Part shown: positions 8,306 through 16,746 of the stretch, piece after piece
Numbering within the stretch: position 1 is the stretch's first letter
How the letters are laid out: every line of letters starts with the position of its first letter
Made by a program: the position numbers and the translations under genes
Origin: Gordonia insulae
GTDB lineage: Bacteria > Actinomycetota > Actinomycetes > Mycobacteriales > Mycobacteriaceae
Assembly: GCF_003855095.1 (NCBI RefSeq)
Contig: NZ_CP033972.1
Location: forward strand, 3,286,001-3,350,000
Reading direction: 5' to 3'
Length of the DNA stretch: 64,000 nucleotides
The notes under the pieces: model-generated
Told to the model about the DNA's origin: nothing
Database searches by the model: none
Seen by the model: only the letters and a program-made list of their open reading frames with translations

Positions 8306-10129
8306 CTACCGGTGTGCGCCGATGAAGTCCAGGACCACCTGGGTGAAGGCGTCGTTGTCGTCGGCGGCCGCGGTGTGGGCGGCGTCGGCGAGCTCGACGA
8401 CCTCGGCAGCCGGGACGACCGCGCGGAAGCCCTCGACGGCGTCGGCCGGCACGACGTCGGACAGCTTGCCGCGGATCAGCAGGATCGGTGCGGCCAGCGA
8501 CGCCAGTTGCTCCTCGAGATGTTCTGCCCGGACGAACCGGTCGTCGCCGGGTTTGGAGCGCACGAAGGCCGGGTCCCAGTGCCAGTACCAGCGGCCGTCG
8601 TCCCCCTGACGCAGATTGCGTTTGAGCCCTTCGGGATTGAAGGTCTTGTCGCGGTGCGGGAGGTAGGCGGAGATGGCGTCCGCGGCGTCGTGCAGCGTGT
8701 CGAATCCGTCGACGTTGCCGGTCATGAAGTCGCGGATCCGCGCGCTGCCCTGCTGATCGAACCGCGGTACGACGTCGACGAGGACGAGTGCCTCGACGAC
8801 GTCCGGGCCGAGCGTCGCGGCCGCGCCGATGCCGCTGAGGCCACCCATGCTGGCGCCGACGAGCGTCACCGGCCGGCCCATCTGTCGGACGACCTCGACG
8901 ACGTCCCCGGTGAACAGCTCGAGGCTGTAGCGACCGTCGGGCGACCAATCGCTGTCGCCGTGACCACGGGTGTCGAGCGAGACGACGTGGGCGCCGGCGC
9001 CCGCCAGACGCTCGCCCGTCTTCTTCCACGAATGCCGGGTCTGTCCCCCTCCGTGCAGCAGCAGGATGGTCGAACCACCCTGTTCCGTGCGGGGCCGCCA
9101 TTCGTCGGCGCGCAACGTGACACCGCCGACGCCGGTGAACGAGACCTGCTGGACCGCGGCGGTGGATGTCGACATGGCATCGAGTGTGCGCCCGGCACCG
9201 GACGCCGGACCGGTCGGGGCCTGCATGTCCGGCGGTGATCCCAGGAAGTCGATGATGTGCCGGTGCGTCACGTCGGGCTGGTCGAGGTGCACGAAGTGTC
9301 CGGCATCGGCGACGCGCACGACCGTGCTGCCGGCGGGCAACAACTCATCGAGACCGTCGACGAACCCCACCTGCATGCATCCGTCGTCGACGCCGTGCAG
9401 GTAGAGCATCGCGGTGGACGGCGGCTGCAGCCAGGTCGTGGCGAGGTCGGCGTAGCGGCGGTCGACACGTGGCCGGGTCATCGCCCGGTAGTAGCCGAGC
9501 ACCGCGGAGCCGTGTGCCGTGGTGGGGACGGTCGCGAGCGCGTTGGTGATGTCGGCGGGATCCGGGTGGGGACCGCGGCGCGGACCCCACCGCCGCCAGA
9601 GCAACGGGATGAGCCGGTCGAGACTCCGCTCGGGCAGGAACGGCAGTTGGTTGTACGCGATGTACCAGCTCATCAGCGACTGTCGGGCGAGCAGACGCAG
9701 CTGGGAACGGGCCGACGTCCCGGCCTCACGGATGGCGGCGATCGGCGGCACCGCCAGCGCGACGACCCTGCGGAACGGATGCTCGGCGGCGGCGATGCCG
9801 TGTACGGTCAGCGCACCCCAGTCATGCCCGATGAGCACGGCACGGTCGTCGCCGTCGAGGGCCCGGTGCAGCGCGAGGGCGTCGTGGGCGAGCGCGGCGA
9901 CGTGGTAGTCGCCGTCGGCGGGGATCTCCGCGGGCGCATAGCCGCGGGTGAAGGGGGCGACCACGCGGTACCCGGCGTCGGCGAGAACCGGCCCGAGATG
10001 CCGCCAGGTCCACGCGGAATCCGGGAAGCCGTGCAGGCAGATGGCGAGCGGCGCGGTCGCATCGCCCCAGGTGAGGGCATGCAGCCGGACGTGCTCGAGG
10101 TCGACGACGATCCGATCGGGCGCGGTCAT
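8306..10129 (-). CDS. Tandem two-domain alpha/beta hydrolase (epoxide-hydrolase-like plus serine-hydrolase-like)
   Basis: One open frame of 607 residues encodes two complete alpha/beta hydrolases. Domain 1 (about 1-300): oxyanion motif HGFPDS, nucleophile elbow GHDWGA with Asp103 as in epoxide hydrolases and haloalkane dehalogenases, and DAGHFVHLDQPD with the catalytic His. Domain 2 (about 320-607): LLHGGGQTRHSW, nucleophile elbow GASMGG with Ser, and DAAHTAAADDNDAF near the C-terminus. The linker is about 25 residues, rich in Pro/Gly/Ala. The second domain begins at an internal Met (ATG 9175) that looks like a native N-terminus but has no clear ribosome site. A true fusion is my reading; two coupled genes that lost a stop is the alternative. 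Substrates unknown. Confidence 0.75.
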   Translation of the reverse strand: MTAPDRIVVDLEHVRLHALTWGDATAPLAICLHGFPDSAWTWRHLGPVLADAGYRVVAPFTRGYAPAEIPADGDYHVAALAHDALALHRALDGDDRAVLIGHDWGALTVHGIAAAEHPFRRVVALAVPPIAAIREAGTSARSQLRLLARQSLMSWYIAYNQLPFLPERSLDRLIPLLWRRWGPRRGPHPDPADITNALATVPTTAHGSAVLGYYRAMTRPRVDRRYADLATTWLQPPSTAMLYLHGVDDGCMQVGFVDGLDELLPAGSTVVRVADAGHFVHLDQPDVTHRHIIDFLGSPPDMQAPTGPASGAGRTLDAMSTSTAAVQQVSFTGVGGVTLRADEWRPRTEQGGSTILLLHGGGQTRHSWKKTGERLAGAGAHVVSLDTRGHGDSDWSPDGRYSLELFTGDVVEVVRQMGRPVTLVGASMGGLSGIGAAATLGPDVVEALVLVDVVPRFDQQGSARIRDFMTGNVDGFDTLHDAADAISAYLPHRDKTFNPEGLKRNLRQGDDGRWYWHWDPAFVRSKPGDDRFVRAEHLEEQLASLAAPILLIRGKLSDVVPADAVEGFRAVVPAAEVVELADAAHTAAADDNDAFTQVVLDFIGAHR

Positions 10130-10186
10130 GATCGCCGACGTTACCGTCTGTCCGAGTCTTCTCGTCCCGGCTCGGCCGGCGTCTGG

Positions 10187-11842
10187 TCAGCGCACGAGGG
10201 CGTCGACCCGGGTGATCGCATCGCTGCCGTCGCACTCGGCGATCTCGCCGTCCATGTACCCGAAGCACCGCGTCCGAGCGGTCGGATCGGTGTGCGGGTG
10301 GTCGGTGCGCGCGTGGCACCCGCGTGACTCGGTGCGTGCCTGTGCCGCGGCGACGACGACCTGCGCGGTCAGCGTCAGCGCCGCGTCCTCGACGTCGGCG
10401 TCGGCTCGGACGACGCGCTTGGGCGCGCCGTGCAGTGCGGCCGCCACCGCCCCGAGCCCGGCTGCATCACGCCGGAGCGCCACTGCCCTGGACATGTTGT
10501 CCTGCAACTCTTCTCGGTTCATAGCCGGGATCTCCCGCGCCGCCGTCGGTGCGGCGTCGACGACACGTTTGTCCCGCCGGCCCACCGCGACCGCTGCGGC
10601 CCGACGACCCATCACCAGACCCTCGAGCAAGCTGTTGGAGGCCAGGCGATTGCCCCCGTGCAGGCCGGTCCGGGCGACCTCACCTGCAGCGAGCAGGCCG
10701 GGCACCACGGTCTGACCGTCGACGTCGGTGAGCACGCCGCCGCAGAGATAGTGGGCGCCGGGTACCACGGGGATGAGGCCACGCGCGACGTCGAGCCCGG
10801 CGGCGGCAACACCGGCGGTGACCGTCGGGAACCGGGCGGCGAAATCCGGGATCGACGTGACGTCGAGGTAGACGCAGGACTCCCCGGTGTCGGTCAGTCT
10901 CGCCTCGACGGCGTTCGCGACCACGTCGCGCGGTGCGAGGTCGCCCATCGGATGCACACCCGCGGTCACCGAGGTGCCGTCGGCGGCGACCAGGCGCCCG
11001 CCCTCGCCGCGCACCGCCTCGCTGATCAGGGTGCGCCGACCGCGGGCGCCCGGCACGTAGAGCATCGTCGGGTGGAACTGGATGAACTCCATGTCGGCGA
11101 CCACCGCGCCCGCCCGCAGGGCGAGCGCGACGCCGTCCGCGGTGGCCCCCAACGGATTGGTGGTCGCGGCGTAGAGGTGGCCGGCGCCGCCGGTGGCCAG
11201 CAGCACGGTCGGCGTGTACACCACGCGGTCGCGGCCACGTGTCCGGTAGCCGACGCCAGCGGTCTGGCCGTGGGCGCGCAGGATCTCCGTCGCGTTCGCG
11301 TCGTCGAGGCAGATGACCGAGCCCGCCTCGGCGGCGAGCCGCACGCGCCGGCCCAACGCCTGCTGCACCTGCGCGCCGGTGGCGTCGCCACCTGCGTGGA
11401 TGATGCGGCGCACCGAATGTCCGCCTTCGCGGGTACGGGCCAGTCCCCCGTCGGTGCGGCGATCGAACTCGGCGCCCCATCCGATGAGGCCGGAGACCGC
11501 CGACCATCCGTCGGCCAGGATCGGTCGGGTGGTCTGCGGGTCGGTGAGGCCGGCGCCGGCCGCGAGCGTGTCGGCGAGATGCAGATCGACGGAATCCTCG
11601 ACGTTGTCGGGCTCGACGACGGCGATACCGCCCTGCGCGTAGAAGGTGGAGGTCGACTGCTCGGCACGATCCGCCCGCCAGGCCGGCCCCTTGTTGAGCA
11701 CCGCCACCCGCAGGCCTGCTTCGGCGGCGGACACCGCGGCGGTCAGTCCGGCGACCCCCGCACCGACCACCACGAGATCGGCTCGGATCTCGTCACGGTC
11801 GGCCGCTCGGCGCGCGCGCCGCTGCCATGTCGTCTGTGCCAT
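10187..11842 (-). CDS. nadB: L-aspartate oxidase
   Basis: 551 residues from ATG 11842 with GGGAGG 6 nt upstream. The N-terminal FAD motif is VVGAGVAGLTAAVSAAE; then FYAQGGIAV, the HxxGGDATG-type loop, VRGEGG, HYLCGG, and GLHGGNRLASNSLLEG close to the FAD end, all typical of NadB. The enzyme oxidises L-aspartate to iminoaspartate, the first step of de novo NAD synthesis. The usual partners nadA and nadC are not next to it here; the flanking genes are a hydrolase and copB, so this is a stand-alone copy. A strong palindrome 53 bp upstream (11895-11917) may be a NAD-repressor site. Confidence 0.93.
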   Translation of the reverse strand: MAQTTWQRRARRAADRDEIRADLVVVGAGVAGLTAAVSAAEAGLRVAVLNKGPAWRADRAEQSTSTFYAQGGIAVVEPDNVEDSVDLHLADTLAAGAGLTDPQTTRPILADGWSAVSGLIGWGAEFDRRTDGGLARTREGGHSVRRIIHAGGDATGAQVQQALGRRVRLAAEAGSVICLDDANATEILRAHGQTAGVGYRTRGRDRVVYTPTVLLATGGAGHLYAATTNPLGATADGVALALRAGAVVADMEFIQFHPTMLYVPGARGRRTLISEAVRGEGGRLVAADGTSVTAGVHPMGDLAPRDVVANAVEARLTDTGESCVYLDVTSIPDFAARFPTVTAGVAAAGLDVARGLIPVVPGAHYLCGGVLTDVDGQTVVPGLLAAGEVARTGLHGGNRLASNSLLEGLVMGRRAAAVAVGRRDKRVVDAAPTAAREIPAMNREELQDNMSRAVALRRDAAGLGAVAAALHGAPKRVVRADADVEDAALTLTAQVVVAAAQARTESRGCHARTDHPHTDPTARTRCFGYMDGEIAECDGSDAITRVDALVR

Positions 11843-11894
11843 GTCGCACCTCCCGGGAGGGATCACCGTCGTTGGAGATCAACCACCCCGACCT

Positions 11895-11917
11895 GTTTTC
11901 GATTCCCAGTCGAAAAC
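11895..11917. promoter_or_regulatory. Palindromic operator upstream of nadB
   Basis: Perfect 8-bp arms GTTTTCGA and TCGAAAAC separated by 7 bp, 53 bp before the nadB start. AT-rich arms in GC-rich DNA suggest a real operator. NrtR-family repressors control de novo NAD genes in mycobacteria, so NrtR is one candidate; this is inference. Confidence 0.55.
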
Positions 11918-11978
11918 CATACCCTGCCGGCGGCGCGGTCGACAGACCCGAACCGGCACCGCTCTCACCGCACCGCTC

Positions 11979-14069
11979 TCACCGCACCGACAGGTTCGCC
12001 CGGCGCAGCATCTGGGCATTGAGCGCGACGATCACGGTGGACAGTGACATCAGGATCGCGCCCACCGCCATCGGCAGCACGAATCCGACAGGTGCCAGCA
12101 CTCCTGCCGCGAGCGGGACGGCGGCCAGGTTGTACCCGGCCGCCCACCAGAGGTTCTGCCGCATCTTGCGGTATGCCTCCCGCGACAGATTCATCGCGGA
12201 GACCACCGTGCGCGGGTCGTCGCCGGCGAGCACCACGCCGGCGGATCCGATTGCGACGTCGGTGCCGGCACCGATCGCCACACCGACGTCGGCGCGGGCC
12301 AGGGCCGGTGCGTCGTTGACGCCGTCGCCCACCATCACCACGGTGTTTCCCTCGGCCTGAAGGTCGGCGACGATCGACTCCTTGTCCTCGGGCCGGACGC
12401 CGGCGTAGACACGCTCGATGCCGAGGTCGGCGGCCACCCGCTCGGCGACGTCGCGTGCGTCGCCGGTCGCCATCACGGCTTCGACACCACGGTCGGCGAG
12501 CGCTCGCACCGCCTCGGCGGACTCCGGTCGCACCTCGTCGGCGAGCGCGATCGCGGCCTCCACCACCCCGTCGACGACGACGTACAGGACCGTGTTGCCC
12601 CGGCCGACGAGTTCGTCGGCACCATCGAGCGCGGTGAGCCCACGTTCCGCGAGCAACCGTGGCCCGCCGACCGCGACCTCGCGGCCGTCCACGTCGGCGC
12701 GGACGCCGACCGCGGCACTCGACGAGAAGTTCCGTGCCGCAGGCACCGTCACGCCTCGATCGGCCGCCGCGCGCAGCACTGCCTTCGCGAGAGGGTGCTC
12801 GCTGTCCGACTCTGCGGCCGCAGCGAGCGCGACCACCTCGTCGCCTGTGAGCGCCGATCCGGTCACCACACCCACGACCGCGGGCTCACCGCGGGTCAGG
12901 GTTCCGGTTTTGTCGAAGAGCACGACGTCGGCGAGGCGCAAGGTCTCCAGCGCCACCCGGTCGGTCACCAGCACGCCCATCTTCGCCGCCCGTTCGGTCG
13001 CGATGGCCACGACCAGCGGGATGGCCAGTCCGAGGGCGTGCGGGCACGCAATGACCAACACTGTGATGGTGCGGATGACCGCGTTGTCCGGCTGACCGAC
13101 AGCGGTCCAGGCGATCGCGGTGATCAGGGCCGACCCCAGCGCGAACCAGAACAGCCAGCCCGCGGCACGATCGGCGAGACGTTGGGCACGGCTCGACGAG
13201 TTCTGGGCATCGGACACCAGGCGCTGGATACCGGCGAGGGCGGTGTCGTCACCGACCGCGGTGACCCGAACGCGGATCGCGGTGTCGGCACTCACGGTTC
13301 CCGCGACGACTCGGTCACCCACCGTCCGGGTCACCAATGCCGATTCCCCGGTGATCATCGACTCGTCGACTTCCGCAGTGCCCGAGACGATCTCACCGTC
13401 GGCGGGCACCCGACCGCCAGGCCGCACGATGACCAGGTCCCCGAGTTGCAGATCGGCGGGCGACACGGTCTGCACCACGTCGTCGACGACCCGCTCGGCT
13501 TCGTCGGGCAACAGTTCCGCGAGGGACTGCAGCGCGGACGTGGTCTGCGCGATCGACCGCATCTCGATCCAGTGACCGAGCAGCATGATGACTATCAGCA
13601 GTGCGAGTTCCCACCAGAAGTCGAGTTCGTGGTGGAGCAGACCCAGTGCAGCACCCCAGGACGCCACGAACGCGACGGTGATCGCCAACGCGATCAAGGT
13701 CATCATCCCCGGTGTCCGCGAGCGCAATTCGCTGACCGCGCCGGTCAGGAACGGCCGACCTCCCCACACGAACATCACCGTGCCGAGCGCCGGCGACACC
13801 CACTCGAGCCATCCCCATGAGGGCAGGCCGTAGCCGATCAGGTCGGCGAACATCGGGCTCGCGAACACCACCGGGACCGCGAGCACCAGCATGACCAGGA
13901 ACAGCCGACGGAACATCGCGACGTGGTCGCCGTGAGATCCATGACCGCTGTGAGATCCATGACCGGCGTGCGGGTCGTGGTGGCCGTCACCTTCGGCGTG
14001 GCCTTCGTGATGCATGTCGAGGTCACCGCCGGCGACTCCGACCGGACTGTGGTCGACGTTGTGGTTCAT
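11979..14069 (-). CDS. copB: CopB-type (CPH) copper-transporting P1B ATPase with His-rich N-terminus
   Basis: 696 residues. There is no HMA domain; instead residues 1-50 are very rich in His, Gly and Asp (repeated GHGSHS-type stretches). The membrane ligand motif is CPH (Cys342-Pro-His344), which marks the P1B-3 (CopB) class, usually specific for Cu(II) or Cu(I)/Ag(I). TGES, DKTGT (Asp386), SEHP and GDGVNDAPALA complete the ATPase core. The gene stands alone with its own promoter: a TTGACT/TATACA pair flanks a perfect CsoR-like operator (14081-14097). GGAGGT lies almost against the ATG, so initiation may be near-leaderless. It complements CopA as a second copper exporter. Confidence 0.9.
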   Translation of the reverse strand: MNHNVDHSPVGVAGGDLDMHHEGHAEGDGHHDPHAGHGSHSGHGSHGDHVAMFRRLFLVMLVLAVPVVFASPMFADLIGYGLPSWGWLEWVSPALGTVMFVWGGRPFLTGAVSELRSRTPGMMTLIALAITVAFVASWGAALGLLHHELDFWWELALLIVIMLLGHWIEMRSIAQTTSALQSLAELLPDEAERVVDDVVQTVSPADLQLGDLVIVRPGGRVPADGEIVSGTAEVDESMITGESALVTRTVGDRVVAGTVSADTAIRVRVTAVGDDTALAGIQRLVSDAQNSSSRAQRLADRAAGWLFWFALGSALITAIAWTAVGQPDNAVIRTITVLVIACPHALGLAIPLVVAIATERAAKMGVLVTDRVALETLRLADVVLFDKTGTLTRGEPAVVGVVTGSALTGDEVVALAAAAESDSEHPLAKAVLRAAADRGVTVPAARNFSSSAAVGVRADVDGREVAVGGPRLLAERGLTALDGADELVGRGNTVLYVVVDGVVEAAIALADEVRPESAEAVRALADRGVEAVMATGDARDVAERVAADLGIERVYAGVRPEDKESIVADLQAEGNTVVMVGDGVNDAPALARADVGVAIGAGTDVAIGSAGVVLAGDDPRTVVSAMNLSREAYRKMRQNLWWAAGYNLAAVPLAAGVLAPVGFVLPMAVGAILMSLSTVIVALNAQMLRRANLSVR

Positions 14070-14077
14070 ACCTCCGT

Positions 14078-14104
14078 TGTATACCCCCTGGGGGTATCAG
14101 TCAA
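14078..14104 (-). promoter_or_regulatory. copB promoter spanning a CsoR-type operator
   Basis: The perfect palindrome ATACCCCCTGGGGGTAT (14081-14097) lies between a -35 TTGACT (14104-14099) and a -10 TATACA (14083-14078) on the minus strand, spacer 15 bp. The position would block RNA polymerase when CsoR is bound. The sequence matches the site at 7064-7080. Confidence 0.75.
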
Positions 14105-14158
14105 CCGCGTCAAGTGCACCTCAAGCGGACCCCAAGCCCGCGCAGAGACGATGTGCGC

Positions 14159-14695
14159 ATGACCACGCCGACATCCACGATTCTGCGACACCCTGCCCAC
14201 CTCGCGGCGCTCGCCGGCTGTGCCTGGCTGCTTCTGGGTGTCGAGTCCATCGTCCGACCCGAGCCGATGAGCTACCGGGACGTCGCTTTCGTGATCCCGT
14301 GGCTGCTCACCCTGGCGACCGTGGTGGCCCTACACCGTGGTCAGCGCGCCCGCGGTGACGCCGCCGAGCGACTCGGCTACCTGGGCGTGGCCGCCACGAT
14401 GGTCGTCATCGCCGTCGGCGGCCCCGCCCTCGTGTCGGACTCGACGCTCGTCACGCGGATGGTCGCGGCCGCCACGGTGTTGTGGATGCTCTCCATGGTG
14501 GCGTTCGGCATCGGAACCGTCCGGGCGCGAGTCCATCCGGCCCGTGTCGGAGTGGGCCTCGTGGTGGCCGAACCCCTCACCATCGCCACGGGCGCGGCGT
14601 TGTCAGTGTGGGTCCCGGTGAGCGGCCACGGCTCGTACACGGGTGCCATCGCCAACGGGGCGTTGTTTCTGATGATCAGCGGGATGAACTGTTGA
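14159..14695 (+). CDS. Multi-pass membrane protein of unknown function
   Basis: 178 residues from ATG 14159. About five membrane helices can be seen (for example residues 17-27, 40-56, 74-92, 100-118 and 128-150), with a short cytoplasmic Arg-rich loop after the second. No known domain recognised. It is divergent from copB, 89 bp apart, so it could share the copper-responsive region, but the CsoR-like box is placed for copB. The 3' end overlaps the convergent hydrolase gene by 20 nt. Confidence 0.7.
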   Translation: MTTPTSTILRHPAHLAALAGCAWLLLGVESIVRPEPMSYRDVAFVIPWLLTLATVVALHRGQRARGDAAERLGYLGVAATMVVIAVGGPALVSDSTLVTRMVAAATVLWMLSMVAFGIGTVRARVHPARVGVGLVVAEPLTIATGAALSVWVPVSGHGSYTGAIANGALFLMISGMNC

Positions 14696-15476
14696 GGAAC
14701 CCTGCCACCATCCCCGGCCACCGGCGCAGCCCCTCCGGCGTCGCCGCGACCTCCAGCCGTGCGGTCGGCAGAGTGGCAGCCAGGCGTTCGCCACTGCTCA
14801 CCGGATGGGCCTCGTCCGCGGTCCAGCTGAGGATCAGCGTCGGAAGGTCCAACGCAGCAAGCTCTTCCGGTGGCGGAAGGTCGGAGATCGCCGAACCGCG
14901 GAGCACCCACGGATAAATAGCCGACGGCACGTCGACCGGGCTGACGTGGCGTGCGGCTTCTGCGAGCGCGGGCGATGCCGGTGTATTCGGCGCGGCCCGC
15001 ATGTACGCGGCCAGCCCGTCACGTTCGATCTCGACGGCGTCGGCAATCCGCTGCGTCGCCATCGCAGCCCGGGTATCCCAGATGGTCGGCGGCGTGGTCA
15101 ACACCAGCCGATCGAACCGATCCGGTTGTGCCCGAGCGGCATACAGTATCGTCGCGGTGCCCATCGACGAGCCGATCGCGGCGACCGGCTCGCCGGGGGC
15201 GACCACGTCCAGCAGCGCGAGCAGGTCCCGTCCCAGCTCAGGCCAGGTGTACTCGTCCGGGGTACGCCCACCCGAGGACCGTCCGTGACCGCGGGCGTCA
15301 TAGCGGATGAGACGGTGCGCCGAAGAGACCGGGCGCCAATCGAATTGCCCCGCCGACTCTTCGGCGTAGCTGCTCGAACTCATCCCGTGCGCCCAGATCA
15401 CCGCCGGACCGCGACCGGTCTGGTTCCAGGCGATCCGCGCGCCGCGGATGTCGGCGAACCGGAATGCCGGCGTCAT
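14676..15476 (-). CDS. Alpha/beta hydrolase lacking the usual C-terminal catalytic histidine
   Basis: 266 residues. N-terminal oxyanion motif WAHGMSS, RYDARGHGRSSG, and nucleophile elbow GSSMGT are all classic alpha/beta hydrolase signatures, and SWTADEAHPV would hold the acid residue. Where the family normally ends with a GH-x-x-x-E-x-P segment, this protein has ATPEGLRRWPG, without a histidine. Either the His of EAHP substitutes, or the protein is inactive or binds rather than hydrolyses. It follows the alcohol dehydrogenase gene by 32 nt on the same strand, so the two are probably co-transcribed. Confidence 0.82.
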   Translation of the reverse strand: MTPAFRFADIRGARIAWNQTGRGPAVIWAHGMSSSSYAEESAGQFDWRPVSSAHRLIRYDARGHGRSSGGRTPDEYTWPELGRDLLALLDVVAPGEPVAAIGSSMGTATILYAARAQPDRFDRLVLTTPPTIWDTRAAMATQRIADAVEIERDGLAAYMRAAPNTPASPALAEAARHVSPVDVPSAIYPWVLRGSAISDLPPPEELAALDLPTLILSWTADEAHPVSSGERLAATLPTARLEVAATPEGLRRWPGMVAGFLNSSSR

Positions 15477-15508
15477 CGTCGGTTCCGTCGGGACTCAGGC
15501 CGCGGAGG

Positions 15509-16552
15509 TCACAGCGTCGCCGTGTCGATCACGAACCGGTACCGCACGTCACTCGCGACCACACGGTCATACGCCTCGTTGATCTTGTCCGCGCCGATGA
15601 CCTCGATCTCGGATCCGATGCCGTGCTCGGCGCAGAACTCGAGCATCTCCTGGGTCTCGGCGATGCCGCCGATCATCGAGCCGGCGAAGCTGCGCCGGTT
15701 GGCCGTGACCGCGAAGGCCGGCACCTCGATGGGATGCTCGGGCAGCCCGAGCTCGACGAGCGTGCCGTTGATGGCCAGCAGGCTGAGGTACTGCTTGATG
15801 TCCAGGTTCGCCGACACGGTGTTGATGATCAGGTCGAACTCGTTGCGCAGCGCCGTGAAGGTGTCGGGATCGCTGGTGGCGTAGTAGTGGTCGGCGCCGA
15901 GACGGTGTCCGTCCTCCATCTTCTTGAGCGACTGCGAGAGCACGGTGACCTCGGCACCCATCGCGTGTGCGATCTTGACGCCGACGTGGCCAAGCCCGCC
16001 GAGACCGATGATCGCGACCTTCTTGCCCGGCCCGGCCTGCCAGTGGCGCAAGGGCGAGTACAGGGTGATGCCGGCGCACAGCAGCGGCGCGGCGACGTCG
16101 AGGTCGATGCCTTCCGGAATCCCGCACACATAGTTCTCATCGACGACGATCGCGGTGCTGTACCCGCCGTGGGTGGGCTCGCCGTCGCGATCGACCGCGT
16201 TGTAGGTGCCGGTCATCCCGCGTTCGCAGTACTGCTCCTCGCCCTGTTTGCAGGCGTCGCACTCACGGCATGAGTCGACGAAACAGCCGACGCCGACTCG
16301 ATCGCCGACCTGATAACGCGTCACCTCGGAGCCGACGGCCGACACCAACCCGGCGATCTCGTGGCCGGGAACCACCGGGAACGCGGTACGTCCCCACTCC
16401 GAACGCGCGGTGTGGATGTCGGAATGACAGATGCCGGCATAGGCGATGTCGATGACGACGTCGTGCGGCTTGGGGTCCCGGCGTTGGATGGTGGTCGCCT
16501 CGAGCGGCTGGTCAGCAGCGGTGGCGATGTAGGCGTTGACGGTGGTGGGCAT
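15509..16552 (-). CDS. Zinc-dependent NADP alcohol dehydrogenase (AdhC/YahK type)
   Basis: 347 residues from ATG 16552, with GAGGGAG 6 nt upstream. Medium-chain dehydrogenase: catalytic zinc region GICHSDIHT and GHEIAG, structural-zinc cysteines [15 protein letters not shown], and the Rossmann motif [18 protein letters not shown]. The family (cinnamyl-alcohol-dehydrogenase-like, such as mycobacterial AdhC) reduces a broad range of aldehydes with NADPH. It is followed by the alpha/beta hydrolase gene. The upstream region also faces the MFS gene on the other strand. Confidence 0.9.
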   Translation of the reverse strand: MPTTVNAYIATAADQPLEATTIQRRDPKPHDVVIDIAYAGICHSDIHTARSEWGRTAFPVVPGHEIAGLVSAVGSEVTRYQVGDRVGVGCFVDSCRECDACKQGEEQYCERGMTGTYNAVDRDGEPTHGGYSTAIVVDENYVCGIPEGIDLDVAAPLLCAGITLYSPLRHWQAGPGKKVAIIGLGGLGHVGVKIAHAMGAEVTVLSQSLKKMEDGHRLGADHYYATSDPDTFTALRNEFDLIINTVSANLDIKQYLSLLAINGTLVELGLPEHPIEVPAFAVTANRRSFAGSMIGGIAETQEMLEFCAEHGIGSEIEVIGADKINEAYDRVVASDVRYRFVIDTATL

Positions 16553-16708
16553 TGGTGTCTCCCTCGATTCGACGTCAGATGTGCGGGCCGGACTCGTGAT
16601 CCGCGGCTCCACAGCGGTCATCCCCCGATTGACCACACCGTCTCCAGTGTTCCGGAGAAGCGCCGAGGCATGGGGTGCCGAGCGAATAGATCACATTCAG
16701 GAATATTT

Positions 16709-16728
16709 ATGTGCGCATATGCGCACAT
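16709..16728. promoter_or_regulatory. 20-bp perfect palindrome, ArsR-type operator
   Basis: ATGTGCGCATATGCGCACAT is a perfect palindrome just upstream of the -10 box of the MFS transporter gene. The downstream gene of that operon encodes an ArsR-family metal sensor, the obvious candidate to bind it. Confidence 0.7.
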
Positions 16729-16734
16729 GTGACC

Positions 16735-16740
16735 TACTCT
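16735..16740 (+). promoter_or_regulatory. -10 box for the MFS transporter (leaderless)
   Basis: TACTCT, 6 nt before GTG 16747 and 6 nt after the palindrome, so repressor bound there would cover the -35/-10 spacer. Confidence 0.55.
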
Positions 16741-16746
16741 CGGGTC

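Noticed and set aside
16711..16746. ATG 16711 as start of the MFS transporter
   Set aside because: It lies inside the 20-bp operator palindrome and before the -10 box; GTG 16747 fits the leaderless pattern.
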